From a virus, in the IMG/VR virus record IMGVR_UViG_3300035459_000118, positions 34,972 to 98,971 of that record: a stretch of 64,000 bases of DNA; one strand, given 5' to 3'. Of the stretch, positions 42,511-52,168 are shown piece by piece. The notes beneath the pieces were generated by a model that saw only the letters and a list, made by a program, of their open reading frames with translations, searched no databases and was not told the DNA's origin. Numbering within the stretch: the first letter of the stretch is position 1; each line of letters begins with the position of its first letter. A program made the position numbers and the translations under genes.

Positions 42511-43463
42511 AATGCCCCTTCCAGAACGGCAAGTCCAAAACCATTCCTGCCAAATTCGTTTCCATTATAGAGCATATACGTGCTTCCTTCCAGAAAGAAC
42601 ACATGGGGATACCTGACCATCTCTGAATCCCAACCCTCATCGGAGACCGTAATCCCCGCTTTGGAATCGTCACGCTCCCAATGGAAAGCGTCGTGACTCG
42701 AAGCGTACCCTATCCTCAATCCATTCTTTCTTCCCCGATGGTTTCCACTTGGGCGATAACAAAAGAACATATGGAACTTGCCGTTTGCGTAGATGACATC
42801 GGGACCGGACTGGGCCTCGTCTTTTTCAAGAACACTTGGGATCAGGTCTTTATTCTCCCTTTTCCATTCAATCCCATCGAGAGACGTGGCCATCCGAATC
42901 TTGTAGACAGGTTCTGGCCTCCCATCCATCATTTTCCACTTCCGGCCAGCAATATAATATAGATAAAAACGATCATTAAATTTCCTGATCTTTGGCCCAC
43001 TCAAAACAAAAGGTTCATGAGGGGAATTTGCAAGTACAGGTCCCCGGCCAAACTTGACGAACGTCTTGCCATCAAGGCTCGTTGCCATTCCAATATTTGT
43101 GTATAGGGGTACTGAAACCCCTCTTGTAATCCCCGCATAGTACGCCCGGATAAGTCTTCCGTCATGGATAACAGACATAATATAAGTTCCGAACTCGTCG
43201 AACTCACCCAATCCACCCAAATCGAATATAGGCTTCTCAGCCACCCGCAAAACTTTCAACGGGTTCTTCCGGTCAAGATCAACATAGGCACAATAACTAA
43301 CATACTTTCCATCAAGATCCGCCTCAGGACGGCAAGAAAAATAAACACGGATATATTCACCATAGATTAATGTTGCCGGTCCTTGGGCGAATTCACGAAG
43401 CCAAGGACGACCTTCAACTTCTTGTGGGGTGAACACCTTGCCGAGCTTCTTCCATTTGAACAT
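42507..43463 (-). CDS. Five-bladed beta-propeller, glycosidase-like (GH32/43/130 clan)
   Basis: A 318-residue protein with repeated propeller blades marked by IGMATSLDGKTF, IRMATSLDGIEW and IGYASSHDAFHW, plus acidic residues in FDEFGT and QSGPDVIY. These are traits of glycoside hydrolase or phosphorylase propellers. AAAGGAAATGTC precedes ATG 43463. It may trim or build glycans, or bind sugar. The substrate is unknown. Confidence 0.75.
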   Translation of the reverse strand: MFKWKKLGKVFTPQEVEGRPWLREFAQGPATLIYGEYIRVYFSCRPEADLDGKYVSYCAYVDLDRKNPLKVLRVAEKPIFDLGGLGEFDEFGTYIMSVIHDGRLIRAYYAGITRGVSVPLYTNIGMATSLDGKTFVKFGRGPVLANSPHEPFVLSGPKIRKFNDRFYLYYIAGRKWKMMDGRPEPVYKIRMATSLDGIEWKRENKDLIPSVLEKDEAQSGPDVIYANGKFHMFFCYRPSGNHRGRKNGLRIGYASSHDAFHWERDDSKAGITVSDEGWDSEMVRYPHVFFLEGSTYMLYNGNEFGRNGFGLAVLEGAL

Positions 43464-43474
43464 GACATTTCCTT

Positions 43475-44173
43475 TCAAGCGAGAATATATTGCTTTAGAT
43501 ACTCTTTTATCTTTTCTTTTGGATTGAACATCATGATATCTATAATCGATAACCATGGGACAAAATCATTGCCGAACTGCGCATATTCTATATATGCAGA
43601 CTCAATAAATTTAAGCCTCAGTCCTTCTTCGCGGAATTTCTGAAATGAATAAAGTTTCGTCCCTCCAATAGTGTTGATATAGGTCTCACCCTTTAGAACT
43701 TTGCACAAGGCAAGCACTTTATCTTGGCTTTTAAGGCCATTGTGATCGATAGGAATCTCAGACGAAATTATTATCCTCGTTTCTATCTCAAGAAATTGAA
43801 GGATCTTCGCAATCGAATAAAGGAGATAAAAGAACAAATTTTTTTCGTCGTTGCTTATAATGCCCTCCACTAAAGGAAAGACCTGCTGAAAATATGGAGC
43901 TTTTACATAGGCTCCTTTGATCTTATTTGATAATTTCTCTCGGGGGAATTCATCCGCAAGGCTTCTTTGTCGAACATCAAGAAAATCAGAATCTTTTTTC
44001 AAGGGTAAAGAAAAAAGAGTAGGTGCCCCGTTCTGCAACATCCTGTTGCGGTTTATCCAGCCCTTCTTTGTATATTGAATATTATCATAAACGACGAAAA
44101 CATCGACGGAAGAAATAAGTTGCCAGTATCCAATGTAAGGGAAAAAATACGGCTGCATTATACCGATTTTCAT
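43475..44173 (-). CDS. WbqC-family protein
   Basis: A 232-residue protein starting MKIGIMQPYFFPYIGYWQL, followed by FVVYDNIQYTKKGWINRN. This is the WbqC-like signature, found in O-antigen and other glycan clusters, where it is thought to take part in sugar modification. The start overlaps the previous stop (ATGA). Confidence 0.88.
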   Translation of the reverse strand: MKIGIMQPYFFPYIGYWQLISSVDVFVVYDNIQYTKKGWINRNRMLQNGAPTLFSLPLKKDSDFLDVRQRSLADEFPREKLSNKIKGAYVKAPYFQQVFPLVEGIISNDEKNLFFYLLYSIAKILQFLEIETRIIISSEIPIDHNGLKSQDKVLALCKVLKGETYINTIGGTKLYSFQKFREEGLRLKFIESAYIEYAQFGNDFVPWLSIIDIMMFNPKEKIKEYLKQYILA

Positions 44174-44955
44174 TTCAGGAAGCCCTTTCTGATAGCAATC
44201 CATTCTGGATTTCCTATCTCTACCATCCTATCATAAATTCTCTGTCTGATTTCCCTCGTCTTTATTTTCATTGCTCTTTGAGACAGACTACACCAGGAAT
44301 TTCCACCATGCATCCTCCGAAAAACAGAAGGCTCAATCCCGGGAATATATTTACAAGGGCCATACATACCCATCATAACCGTCAGCGCGTAATCACCCCA
44401 AAAGACCTCAAAATTTTTCTTGGTCTGTTCGTTATATAGATTTCTCCAGAGTTTTGTGGAGGGGTGAATATCGTAGCCACTGCTGTCATACTTGATAAGA
44501 TCAAGGGCAGAATAATCCCGGGGTTTTTTACTTGAAGGGATAACAATTATATTTCTATCAACATGGTGGATCTTGTAATCATGATAGCATAAAACATATT
44601 CTGGATTGGCCTCCATAAAATCAACTTGTTTCTGCAGCTTCAGAGGATCTGTCCAATAATCGTCTCCGTCGCAATCTGCTACATATTCCCCCTTTGCAAC
44701 TGAGTACATATTGAAAAGAGGGTATATCCCTGTCTTAGAAAATTGATTTTCCTTTTGGAATATAGCACGAATGACCCCAGGGTCTTTTTGTTGATAATCT
44801 CGAATGATTTCTTGCGTTCCGTCGGTTGAGGCGTCGTCATGAACAATGACCTCAAAGGGAAATGTCGTCAGTTGCGTGAGGAAGCCGTTCAGGGCGTCCT
44901 TAATGAGATTCCTATGGTTATATGTCTGGCAACAAATAGAGACGACAGGCTTCAC
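44170..44955 (-). CDS. Family 2 glycosyltransferase
   Basis: A 261-residue GT2 enzyme with VVSICCQTYNHRNLIKDAL, VIVHDDASTDGT and ADCDGDDYWTDP (metal-binding DxD). GTG 44955 overlaps the upstream stop. It is likely to add a sugar in the same pathway as neighbouring genes. Confidence 0.88.
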   Translation of the reverse strand: MKPVVSICCQTYNHRNLIKDALNGFLTQLTTFPFEVIVHDDASTDGTQEIIRDYQQKDPGVIRAIFQKENQFSKTGIYPLFNMYSVAKGEYVADCDGDDYWTDPLKLQKQVDFMEANPEYVLCYHDYKIHHVDRNIIVIPSSKKPRDYSALDLIKYDSSGYDIHPSTKLWRNLYNEQTKKNFEVFWGDYALTVMMGMYGPCKYIPGIEPSVFRRMHGGNSWCSLSQRAMKIKTREIRQRIYDRMVEIGNPEWIAIRKGFLK

Positions 44956-45602
44956 GACCAAAGCTCCTTTACCCAGCCGCCGCATTCTGGAGGCTTCGGT
45001 TTCCCGTGGAACATTACTATCTTGCAGTCAAGGCAAACTTTGTTTTCAAGACGATGCAATTTATAACTCTGAACGATTTTATCCGGGAACAAGTCAAAGC
45101 TCTTGCCAAATCGATCATTCACCCAACCCTGTTGGCTCTTTTGGCAAGGGAATCCGGCTTGTTTGAATGCTTCCCAAATCTCGGCGCGAGAACCTATCTT
45201 GAGTAGAATGACAGAGCTGTTTGGGACTTTGGATTTTGGGTCCCCTTCTGGCCACCATCCTTCCGGCCAATCTCTAGCCATAACATGATCAGAAGGCCAT
45301 TCTATTGCTTCGTCAATGCTGCCGGTGATTACAATGTCTAAGTCTAAGAATAAAAGACGTTCGGTAGAAATTCCTGGGATAGAAGGCATATAAAGTCCCA
45401 TTTTCCCCCACCATCCAGGGGCATCAAATGGCAAGGGGAGAACACGGACTTTCTTTGAAATTCCAATTGGATTATCTGTGAAACAAACAAAATCAAAGAG
45501 CAACCTACGAACATTATGGCTGACCATTGATTCTAAAATGTTTACATATTCGGGACCATATTTGTCCCCCTTTTTGATGCAGCAAATAGTTATCTTATTC
45601 AT
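44952..45602 (-). CDS. GT-A-type glycosyltransferase (GT8-like)
   Basis: A 216-residue protein. It has LLFLDLDIVITGSIDE, the DxD strand and following loop typical of GT8-like enzymes, and MFHGKPKPPECGGW near the end, the usual histidine-glycine region. The start at 45602 overlaps the preceding stop. Confidence 0.75.
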   Translation of the reverse strand: MNKITICCIKKGDKYGPEYVNILESMVSHNVRRLLFDFVCFTDNPIGISKKVRVLPLPFDAPGWWGKMGLYMPSIPGISTERLLFLDLDIVITGSIDEAIEWPSDHVMARDWPEGWWPEGDPKSKVPNSSVILLKIGSRAEIWEAFKQAGFPCQKSQQGWVNDRFGKSFDLFPDKIVQSYKLHRLENKVCLDCKIVMFHGKPKPPECGGWVKELWS

Positions 45603-46161
45603 TGAGCCATTCTTTCGTTGGATATCCGAGGAAATCTTTTGTCCATCCAGACATTGACCGGACCTTGTCTCCGAACATCTTTTTTGCAAACAAGAGCCAG
45701 CCTTCCTGAAAACAATTATACTGGGCTTTCTTTGGAGTCGTTAGATTCGTCCCTTGCATCGGACAACCGCAAAGAATTATCTTCTTATATCCCATCCCGA
45801 CAGAAGCTTGGCAACCAAGAAAGGCCGAGCTTCCAGATTTTGGGGAGGGAGCTACTAAAGGCCAAAGCATATCAATGCCTTTCTTTTTCTTGATTTCTTC
45901 TATTTTCTGTTCTTGCTTTTTATTGAAATGACCGTGGACAAGATAATCTAGATTCCCTCCAATCCTCTGCCTCCGCATACGGAAGGCAACAAAATCTTCA
46001 GGATGATATGATGCGACATGTTGAATATCAAAAATTACTCGATCTGAACAATCGAGGCCAATCGCCATGAAATCAAAATTCACACGGCAAATCTTGGCAA
46101 ATTCAGCAAGATCCTCTTCGAGACAAGGCGCAATACCCAAGGCAACAATAACCGAATTCAA
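45595..46161 (-). CDS. DUF115/MAF-like glycan-associated protein
   Basis: A 188-residue protein with a Rossmann-like start (VIVALGIAPCLEED), VASYHPEDF and KSGSSAFLGCQASVGMGYKKIILCGCPM. The serine-rich loop followed by a GxxxxILCG strand recalls the MAF/DUF115 flagellin-glycosylation fold and sialyltransferase-like proteins. The role is inferred from context. Confidence 0.55.
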   Translation of the reverse strand: MNSVIVALGIAPCLEEDLAEFAKICRVNFDFMAIGLDCSDRVIFDIQHVASYHPEDFVAFRMRRQRIGGNLDYLVHGHFNKKQEQKIEEIKKKKGIDMLWPLVAPSPKSGSSAFLGCQASVGMGYKKIILCGCPMQGTNLTTPKKAQYNCFQEGWLLFAKKMFGDKVRSMSGWTKDFLGYPTKEWLNE

Positions 46162-46176
46162 GTCTACCCTTTCTAA

Positions 46177-47076
46177 TTAATACCCAATTGCTTGCCAAAA
46201 GAATCCCGTCCCCCTATTTGCCAAATCGTAACATTGAGCGTAAACCGTGAAAGCCGACAATGTCTTTGACACGACCTGCATCCCCTGATGAATATTGTCC
46301 GCGGCCGCAGAATTCTCTATGGTCGCACTTATGTTCAAGAAGGCATTGGGAAATGCTATCGGCAGATTCACCGCGATGGTGTTGTCCATGGGCAGAGTCC
46401 CGGTATACCTTCCCCACTGTAGGATCAACCCTCCCGGCAACTTCTGGTATCCGCTCTCCGTTTTCGAGGAGGTAAAGTCATACGAGGAAGCTCCGGCTAT
46501 GACCTTGCCCTTCCAAGCCGTCCCGTCTGTAAAGACCGTCACCTCATCATTCTGGGCCATCGTGGGGTTGCTTACCCCGTCGACGGTCCCTGTCAGGGTC
46601 AATGTCCCCGCTCCAATGTTTTTGATCTTTATCCAGGAACCGCTGGTAGGGACCGCAGCCGCCTGCAATGTGAATGAAATCGCAGTCGCTTTGTTCGCCT
46701 CGAATATCTTGTAATAGTCCGCAGCAAGGAAAGCGTAATTGTCCGTCTTCACAACGACGGCATTCTTAGGGACATACGCTGTAAGACTAGTCGTCAAAGC
46801 GTAGGTCGTCATGTCCGCAACAGTCATAATATTTCCCAAAATAGAAATCAGGGTAGCAAGGCTCGCATCTGAGACGACATACCCCTTGGCTGCCATCATC
46901 TCCCCAATGGCAGCTACCATCGTGCTCAACTGATAAAACAGTTTATTGTGAACATTGGAGTGCGCTGCCCCGGTCTGCACGCCTTGCGCCCTGTCTGACG
47001 ATGCGCTATACCCAGCATCAGATAGTATATTATTTTTAGCCGGGTCAAACTGTAAAAAATTGCTGCTGCCTGCCAT
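46177..47076 (-). CDS. Tail fibre / collar protein with gp53-like C-terminus
   Basis: A 299-residue fibre protein. The N-terminal helical region would attach to the baseplate, a beta-rich shaft follows, and the C-terminal domain (GYQKLPGGLILQWG and onward to FFWQAIGY) matches the gp53-like tail-fibre tip that contacts the host surface. It lies at the end of the structural genes, just before the glycan block. Confidence 0.8.
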   Translation of the reverse strand: MAGSSNFLQFDPAKNNILSDAGYSASSDRAQGVQTGAAHSNVHNKLFYQLSTMVAAIGEMMAAKGYVVSDASLATLISILGNIMTVADMTTYALTTSLTAYVPKNAVVVKTDNYAFLAADYYKIFEANKATAISFTLQAAAVPTSGSWIKIKNIGAGTLTLTGTVDGVSNPTMAQNDEVTVFTDGTAWKGKVIAGASSYDFTSSKTESGYQKLPGGLILQWGRYTGTLPMDNTIAVNLPIAFPNAFLNISATIENSAAADNIHQGMQVVSKTLSAFTVYAQCYDLANRGTGFFWQAIGY

Positions 47077-47094
47077 GATTCAATCCTCCATATC

Positions 47095-48936
47095 CTATTC
47101 GGTGTCACCCCAATATCCGGTACCGTAACCGCCATAGTCTTTGTTGACCATATCGTATGCAAATATCTTTCTGGGAGTCGTTGCCCAGGAAAGTTTGATT
47201 TGAACTCCTTGAGGGCGAGGAATGACCATGTCATTCTCAATCATATCCTGAATGATCGAGGCAAGCTCCCCCGTAACGGAAATCGTCATTGACATGTCCT
47301 GGTTGTCTACAATGAAGATCCCAATCCCTGTATGCTTGGTTATCAAAGTGGTTGGGTACCACCCTGTATACATCTGGTTATTAATCTGGCCAGCCGCCAA
47401 AAAGGCAACCCACAATTCGGAAACCGTCTCGCCACCAGCAGCTTCTCTTGCCGTCCAATAAGCCAATTCAGATGCGCTGGGGGTCCTACCAAAAGCACCC
47501 ACATACCAACTGCTCCAATTGATCGCGACTTGGGTGGCAGAAATATCGGTATATGTATCTGGGAATATCTCTCTCCATGCTTCTTCAATGGATTGCAATT
47601 TCCCGTCCCAATGATTGAGGGCAATTTTGGCCTTTATTAGTTGCCGGTAGAATTCATCTTCAAGAAGAGGCGAAGATCCATCTGTCGGTTCAAAGGGAAG
47701 GGTCCTTGACATCCCTACAATTTCACCAATTATGTCAAGTTGAGGCCCTACCGCCGTCTCAACATATATCCCGTTATCCAATCCGTATAATGCATCGCGA
47801 TCCTCGGCGAAATATTTCAATCGATCATACGAGAAATCCTGCAACATGGTCGACAAACGATATTGATGCGTGTACAGCCGAAGATACTGAGATAAATCGT
47901 AGTCCCCTTCAACAGCAGGGGTATAAGTACTACCTAGAATATAGGTTTTTCCTGTTGCGGCAACATTCCTACCATATAAAACTAGGCTTTGATCGAAAAA
48001 AGCCCCTTGCATTGTTACGTTCTCAGGGTTTACTTGCTCAACCCAAGTCTCTCCTCCGTCAACGGATAGGACTATGTATCCATCCCCACTGGCCGCATCT
48101 CCAACGGCATAAATCCCTCCCGGCGAAGCAGCGACTCCTCGTAACGGAACCGACCTGGGGGTGTCAACCTCTATCCAATTGATTCCCGTTGCCGACTTAT
48201 ACGTTTTTCCGTTTGCGCCTACGGCTATCCAAACTCCGTTTGTTTCGTCATAGGTAACGGCATACAAAGTATTCGCAGTTCCGGTGATTGGGGCATTTAA
48301 CCAGGACACGCCATGGTCAGTAGAGTAGTAAATATACCCTAAAGAATTGCTCGCTCCCCCTCCTACGGCGACAAACTTTCCATTGCCATAGGCAACTCCA
48401 TAAAGAACAATAAGATTTGGATTGGATGCAATAGTCTTGTCTGTCCAGGTCCCTCCATCATTTACTGATCTTGCAAAATATATCCCAGCCTGGGCGTAAA
48501 TTCCGCCGACACCAATTACCGTGCCAACACCAAGAGCCGCGTCGTAACCATAGGCCAGTCCGTTAAAATTCCTGAAGTTCGTGGCCATCCCTGTTGATAT
48601 TTTCGTCCAGATTTTTCCATCTGGAGATGTGCCTACATATCCATGCGTATTGCTGTTTGCCGACCCACCAGCGGCAACAAACTTTGCCCCAGTCCATACC
48701 ATCGCGTTTATAGAATCGGTTCCGCTGAAGGTCGCCGTAGCCAAGACCCAAGTGTCTAAATCCAGCGACCAGTAAATCAAAGCCGGAGGACCCATTTGAC
48801 CCAGGCAATACACGCCCAATGTCGGAGAGAATGTCATGGCACCCGCATACTGCGGAGTAATATGAGGTCCCACATGCTCCACAAAAGGAGAAGTTGTCGC
48901 CGGGACCGTGGGGATTTTTGGAATTCTGTAGTCCAT
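47095..48936 (-). CDS. Baseplate protein with beta-propeller and DUF4214-like insertion
   Basis: A 613-residue chimera. Residues about 30-350 are a BNR/sialidase-like propeller with repeated S-x-D-G-x-x-W blades (TSPDGKIWTK, STDHGVSWLN, SVDGGETWVE). Residues about 355-460 are a DUF2612-like baseplate domain (LRLYTHQYRLSTMLQDF, PQLDIIGEIVGMSR). An inserted segment (WYVGAFGRTPSASELAYW) looks like DUF4214. The baseplate domain resumes at the C-terminus. The propeller may recognise a host glycan. Confidence 0.72.
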   Translation of the reverse strand: MDYRIPKIPTVPATTSPFVEHVGPHITPQYAGAMTFSPTLGVYCLGQMGPPALIYWSLDLDTWVLATATFSGTDSINAMVWTGAKFVAAGGSANSNTHGYVGTSPDGKIWTKISTGMATNFRNFNGLAYGYDAALGVGTVIGVGGIYAQAGIYFARSVNDGGTWTDKTIASNPNLIVLYGVAYGNGKFVAVGGGASNSLGYIYYSTDHGVSWLNAPITGTANTLYAVTYDETNGVWIAVGANGKTYKSATGINWIEVDTPRSVPLRGVAASPGGIYAVGDAASGDGYIVLSVDGGETWVEQVNPENVTMQGAFFDQSLVLYGRNVAATGKTYILGSTYTPAVEGDYDLSQYLRLYTHQYRLSTMLQDFSYDRLKYFAEDRDALYGLDNGIYVETAVGPQLDIIGEIVGMSRTLPFEPTDGSSPLLEDEFYRQLIKAKIALNHWDGKLQSIEEAWREIFPDTYTDISATQVAINWSSWYVGAFGRTPSASELAYWTAREAAGGETVSELWVAFLAAGQINNQMYTGWYPTTLITKHTGIGIFIVDNQDMSMTISVTGELASIIQDMIENDMVIPRPQGVQIKLSWATTPRKIFAYDMVNKDYGGYGTGYWGDTE

Positions 48937-48939
48937 CTT

Positions 48940-50145
48940 TTAAACCCCATTCACCGTAATATTGATTATGTTTCCCTGGGTAACTTCATAATATGCCAGA
49001 ACAATATCTTCGTCTGAAAGAGGTGAGGTCCCAACCTTCCCTGCCGTCAATGAGGTTATGGAAAACAAAGGCTTTGTCAAATCGGCCATGACCGCAAGGG
49101 CAACGCCATACAGTGCAGATATCGTCAAACTCTCACCGATCTGGAGACTGTTCAAGTATTCAAGGATCGCAGCCTTGACTGCTGCTGTTGTGGCAGATGT
49201 ATACCCTCCGAATCCGGTTATCTCCAAAGCCACGGCAATCGAGATATAAGACGGCCGATAAAAATTAATAGTAGAAACAATCTTGGAAATCGGGTCTATC
49301 ACAACTTGGTGGACCGCTCCATCCTCTTCGGGAGATCCGGCCAAGGGGTTGGTAAGGGGACCAATCCCCTTGTTTTCCCAAATCGCAGTGGCCACGTCAA
49401 GGTCCGTTCCGCCTTCTACCACACACGACAACGAATGAGGAGGGAGTCCGTCTTCATCGACATCATTGGTCGGATTCTCCAGAACGCTCACCCTTGCGAC
49501 ATTATCCAGGGCCAATAATGCAGCCCAAGTTCCCGTCAGCAACGTCATGGAAGGCTTCTCTGTGCTAATCACTTGACGCGCCCGTAACTCCGCATCCGTT
49601 TCGATAGGCAGCCCAGCGGTCGCAGCAGCAGCATTTGTTACGCTGGTCCACCCGGAGACAGGGGTCGAAATGGAAGTCAAAGTCCCAATGGCAGCTGTAA
49701 TCGCCCCTATGGTTTGACAGGTAGCCACCGCCGAGGCTGTACCAGCAACAAGAGTTACTGTTGCCGGCAAATTCCATGCATTGCCGTTCGTATCGGTGAC
49801 AATTCCATTCGTTATGATTGTTCCGGTCGTACCAGTCAATGTAACCGTGCAGGTAGAATACGTCGCCTCCTTCCTGGATATTCCATTGCAAGCAACGATC
49901 TGATCAAGACCAGAGCCAACCCCAGTCAATGGCCCCCTGTTGTTGTAAACAAGCTGAATCGCTTGCAGGGTATCATAAAGCATCAGAGCAAAAACGGAAA
50001 GCTCCTGATAATCCGAAGAGTCGATTTCCAGATAGATATCAGAACCATAAATCGCTTTCTTCTGTTCTATTAGATTATCGAGGATATCTTGATAAGAAGG
50101 GATAACCAATCCCTCGGGGCCAACATATGGAGCAAGATATGGCAT
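48940..50145 (-). CDS. Baseplate J-like protein
   Basis: A 401-residue baseplate wedge component. The N-terminal IPSYQDILDNLIEQKKAIYG and the central block with TDAELRARQVIS followed by VSVLENPT are diagnostic for the baseplate J family. The start at 50145 overlaps the wedge gene's stop (TAATG). A contractile tail is implied. Confidence 0.9.
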   Translation of the reverse strand: MPYLAPYVGPEGLVIPSYQDILDNLIEQKKAIYGSDIYLEIDSSDYQELSVFALMLYDTLQAIQLVYNNRGPLTGVGSGLDQIVACNGISRKEATYSTCTVTLTGTTGTIITNGIVTDTNGNAWNLPATVTLVAGTASAVATCQTIGAITAAIGTLTSISTPVSGWTSVTNAAAATAGLPIETDAELRARQVISTEKPSMTLLTGTWAALLALDNVARVSVLENPTNDVDEDGLPPHSLSCVVEGGTDLDVATAIWENKGIGPLTNPLAGSPEEDGAVHQVVIDPISKIVSTINFYRPSYISIAVALEITGFGGYTSATTAAVKAAILEYLNSLQIGESLTISALYGVALAVMADLTKPLFSITSLTAGKVGTSPLSDEDIVLAYYEVTQGNIINITVNGV

Positions 50146-50522
50146 TACGAAAGTCCTCCCCCGGTATTCGTCACTGCGATTGTCCCGAAAATTGTGTCGA
50201 CATGCATTGTACAAGAATAAGCTCTTGTCGAAGAATCAAAAGACGAAGAATACGATTTGATCTTCAATATAATTCCCGGCAAAGTGGTCTGTACCCTTTT
50301 TTGGATCAACCGGTCTATCAATGCCTTATCTGTCTTGCCAAGGATCTTTTCGATCATTGGGAGGCCCTCGTTCAGGTCCTCCCACCACTCTGCCAGCCAT
50401 AATTTCAAGCGGGTCTGGATGATCTGAATGACGGCATCAAGGTCAAAGACATAATCGTTCTGACCATCCCCATAAACAGGATCCCAGTTTTCGTCAAGTT
50501 TTCTCACTCGTATCGTGCTCAT
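50145..50522 (-). CDS. Baseplate wedge protein (gp25/DUF2634-like)
   Basis: A 125-residue protein with YVFDLDAVIQIIQTRLKLWL and LNEGLPM, typical of gp25/XkdS-type wedge proteins, which start sheath assembly. It sits between the spike and baseplate J genes, the usual order. Confidence 0.8.
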   Translation of the reverse strand: MSTIRVRKLDENWDPVYGDGQNDYVFDLDAVIQIIQTRLKLWLAEWWEDLNEGLPMIEKILGKTDKALIDRLIQKRVQTTLPGIILKIKSYSSSFDSSTRAYSCTMHVDTIFGTIAVTNTGGGLS

Positions 50523-50527
50523 AATCT

Positions 50528-51178
50528 TTATCCTGGGAGAATTACTCCTGTTGTCATTTCATCGCCGGAAGTTACGCCACCATGAATGTGGGTAAGGAAT
50601 TCTACCCCTTGAATTTTTACCGAAGTTGCATCCAAAGATATCTCTCCATTCTTTACGGAGATGGAACTGCCGCCAAAAACAAGCGAAGCCTCGGAATCAG
50701 AAAGTTCTACGTAATTCGTTCCCTCTGCATTCCTCAATTGCGCGGAGTCAGCAGAGTAATTCGCAATGACGTTTGGCTTCGATTTAATCCCCACTATGGC
50801 AAAGGCATCTGAGAGATCATGCCGACGCAATTCCATTTGATTCTGGACATCCCCATTCTGCCACCAAGCATCAAAACAAGTATCAGAAAAGATTATCAGG
50901 CACTCGTCCCCGGCAACAATAGGGAGAGAAAGAGAATATCCCCCAGCTGAAGGGATACAAATAGGAACGTCCAGAAGAATAGGGATCTTCTCAATCCTTT
51001 CTTCTCCATTCACTTTGATCCGTTCTGTAATGGCTACTTCCACTTCAACAGTTTGGGCTTCCTTGTCAAAAGCCCGGATTATCCCCGGAGAAGCACACCG
51101 AAGGCTCCAATCAAAATTATCGAAGGCTTTTTTTATCCCTTCGTCTTTTATATCTTGTCTTTCCGGAATCGTTATCAC
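50528..51178 (-). CDS. Central spike / gp138-like baseplate protein
   Basis: A 216-residue protein. The N-terminal OB-like domain (PILLDVPICIPSAGGYSL, VAGDECLIIFSD, RHDLSDAFAIVG) matches gp138. A repeated beta-helix follows, and the tip carries THIHGG, a histidine pair likely to hold iron as in contractile-tail spikes. Confidence 0.85.
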   Translation of the reverse strand: MITIPERQDIKDEGIKKAFDNFDWSLRCASPGIIRAFDKEAQTVEVEVAITERIKVNGEERIEKIPILLDVPICIPSAGGYSLSLPIVAGDECLIIFSDTCFDAWWQNGDVQNQMELRRHDLSDAFAIVGIKSKPNVIANYSADSAQLRNAEGTNYVELSDSEASLVFGGSSISVKNGEISLDATSVKIQGVEFLTHIHGGVTSGDEMTTGVILPG

Positions 51179-51187
51179 TTCAATGCC

Positions 51188-52168
51188 TCAATTCGGATTA
51201 ATAGCAGGGTCAGAAAGCATTTCTGGGACCGTCAATTGCAATCCGGCCTTTCCTGTCAACGAATATCCGACAACATCGGTATACCAATCATTACCTCTAG
51301 TATCCCCGGTATGCCTGATACCTCCGACCTTAAAATATCCATCCTTCGGCAACACTGGAACCAAATTTTGACCTGGTGTTGCTTTTTGCTGCTTAACATT
51401 TATCGAACTCAAATCAAGCTTTACCCATTTTGGAGGATTGGTTAAGATCAGTTCTGGGTTTAACAGGGTGCGGAAACTTATCCCAAAATCTATTTGTTGT
51501 GGGGTCCCAATCAATCCAGAATTCGTATCGACAATAATCGCCTCTCCTTGAGGGGAATCGGTTGCCTTTAAGATATTCAAGGAATCATTCACCATGAACA
51601 TTTGTGCTGCATTATTCCGTACTATCTCTCTTAAAGCCGTTACAGGAGAACCAAAAACAACACGTCCTCTGGGCTTTTTAGCAGTGCTTATTTTTGAGGA
51701 AACCGTTCCAATGGGAATTACCGTTGTTGATCTTGCAGCTATTTCATTTATCAAGGTCTGATCCGAGTAATCCTTCAAATGAAAACTTGCAAAATTATCC
51801 TTGAACAATCTGGCTCCATCCATACACATCAATGTCAATTTATAATCTGTCACATTTTCTCGGGTAAATAAGGTCTGAAAAACCTTCCCACCGAATATCT
51901 GGCCATACTTGCCACCGTATTTTTCCTGATACCCAGCGTAAAAATAAACCTCTGCGCCTTCTTGGATAATCTTCTTTTCTGTTTCCCTTGTAGGGTTGTA
52001 GATAATAAACTCTGAAAAATACCAGCCTTCGTATCCAGGATAATTAATTTCAAAAGTGCATTTCAAGGACTCAAGGCCAGAGAAACCATCATTCCCAATA
52101 GAAAGGACAGTTCCATCGGAACATAGAATCTTCAAGAGCCATTTTCTGCCGTAATGAGACCTATTCAT
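51188..52168 (-). CDS. Baseplate hub protein
   Basis: A 326-residue protein with beta-rich hub-like character (FAGYQEKYGG region, and GQIFGGKV). Position between plug and spike genes fits the hub that carries the spike (gp27/gpD-like). Similarity is mostly positional, so moderate confidence. Confidence 0.65.
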   Translation of the reverse strand: MNRSHYGRKWLLKILCSDGTVLSIGNDGFSGLESLKCTFEINYPGYEGWYFSEFIIYNPTRETEKKIIQEGAEVYFYAGYQEKYGGKYGQIFGGKVFQTLFTRENVTDYKLTLMCMDGARLFKDNFASFHLKDYSDQTLINEIAARSTTVIPIGTVSSKISTAKKPRGRVVFGSPVTALREIVRNNAAQMFMVNDSLNILKATDSPQGEAIIVDTNSGLIGTPQQIDFGISFRTLLNPELILTNPPKWVKLDLSSINVKQQKATPGQNLVPVLPKDGYFKVGGIRHTGDTRGNDWYTDVVGYSLTGKAGLQLTVPEMLSDPAINPN

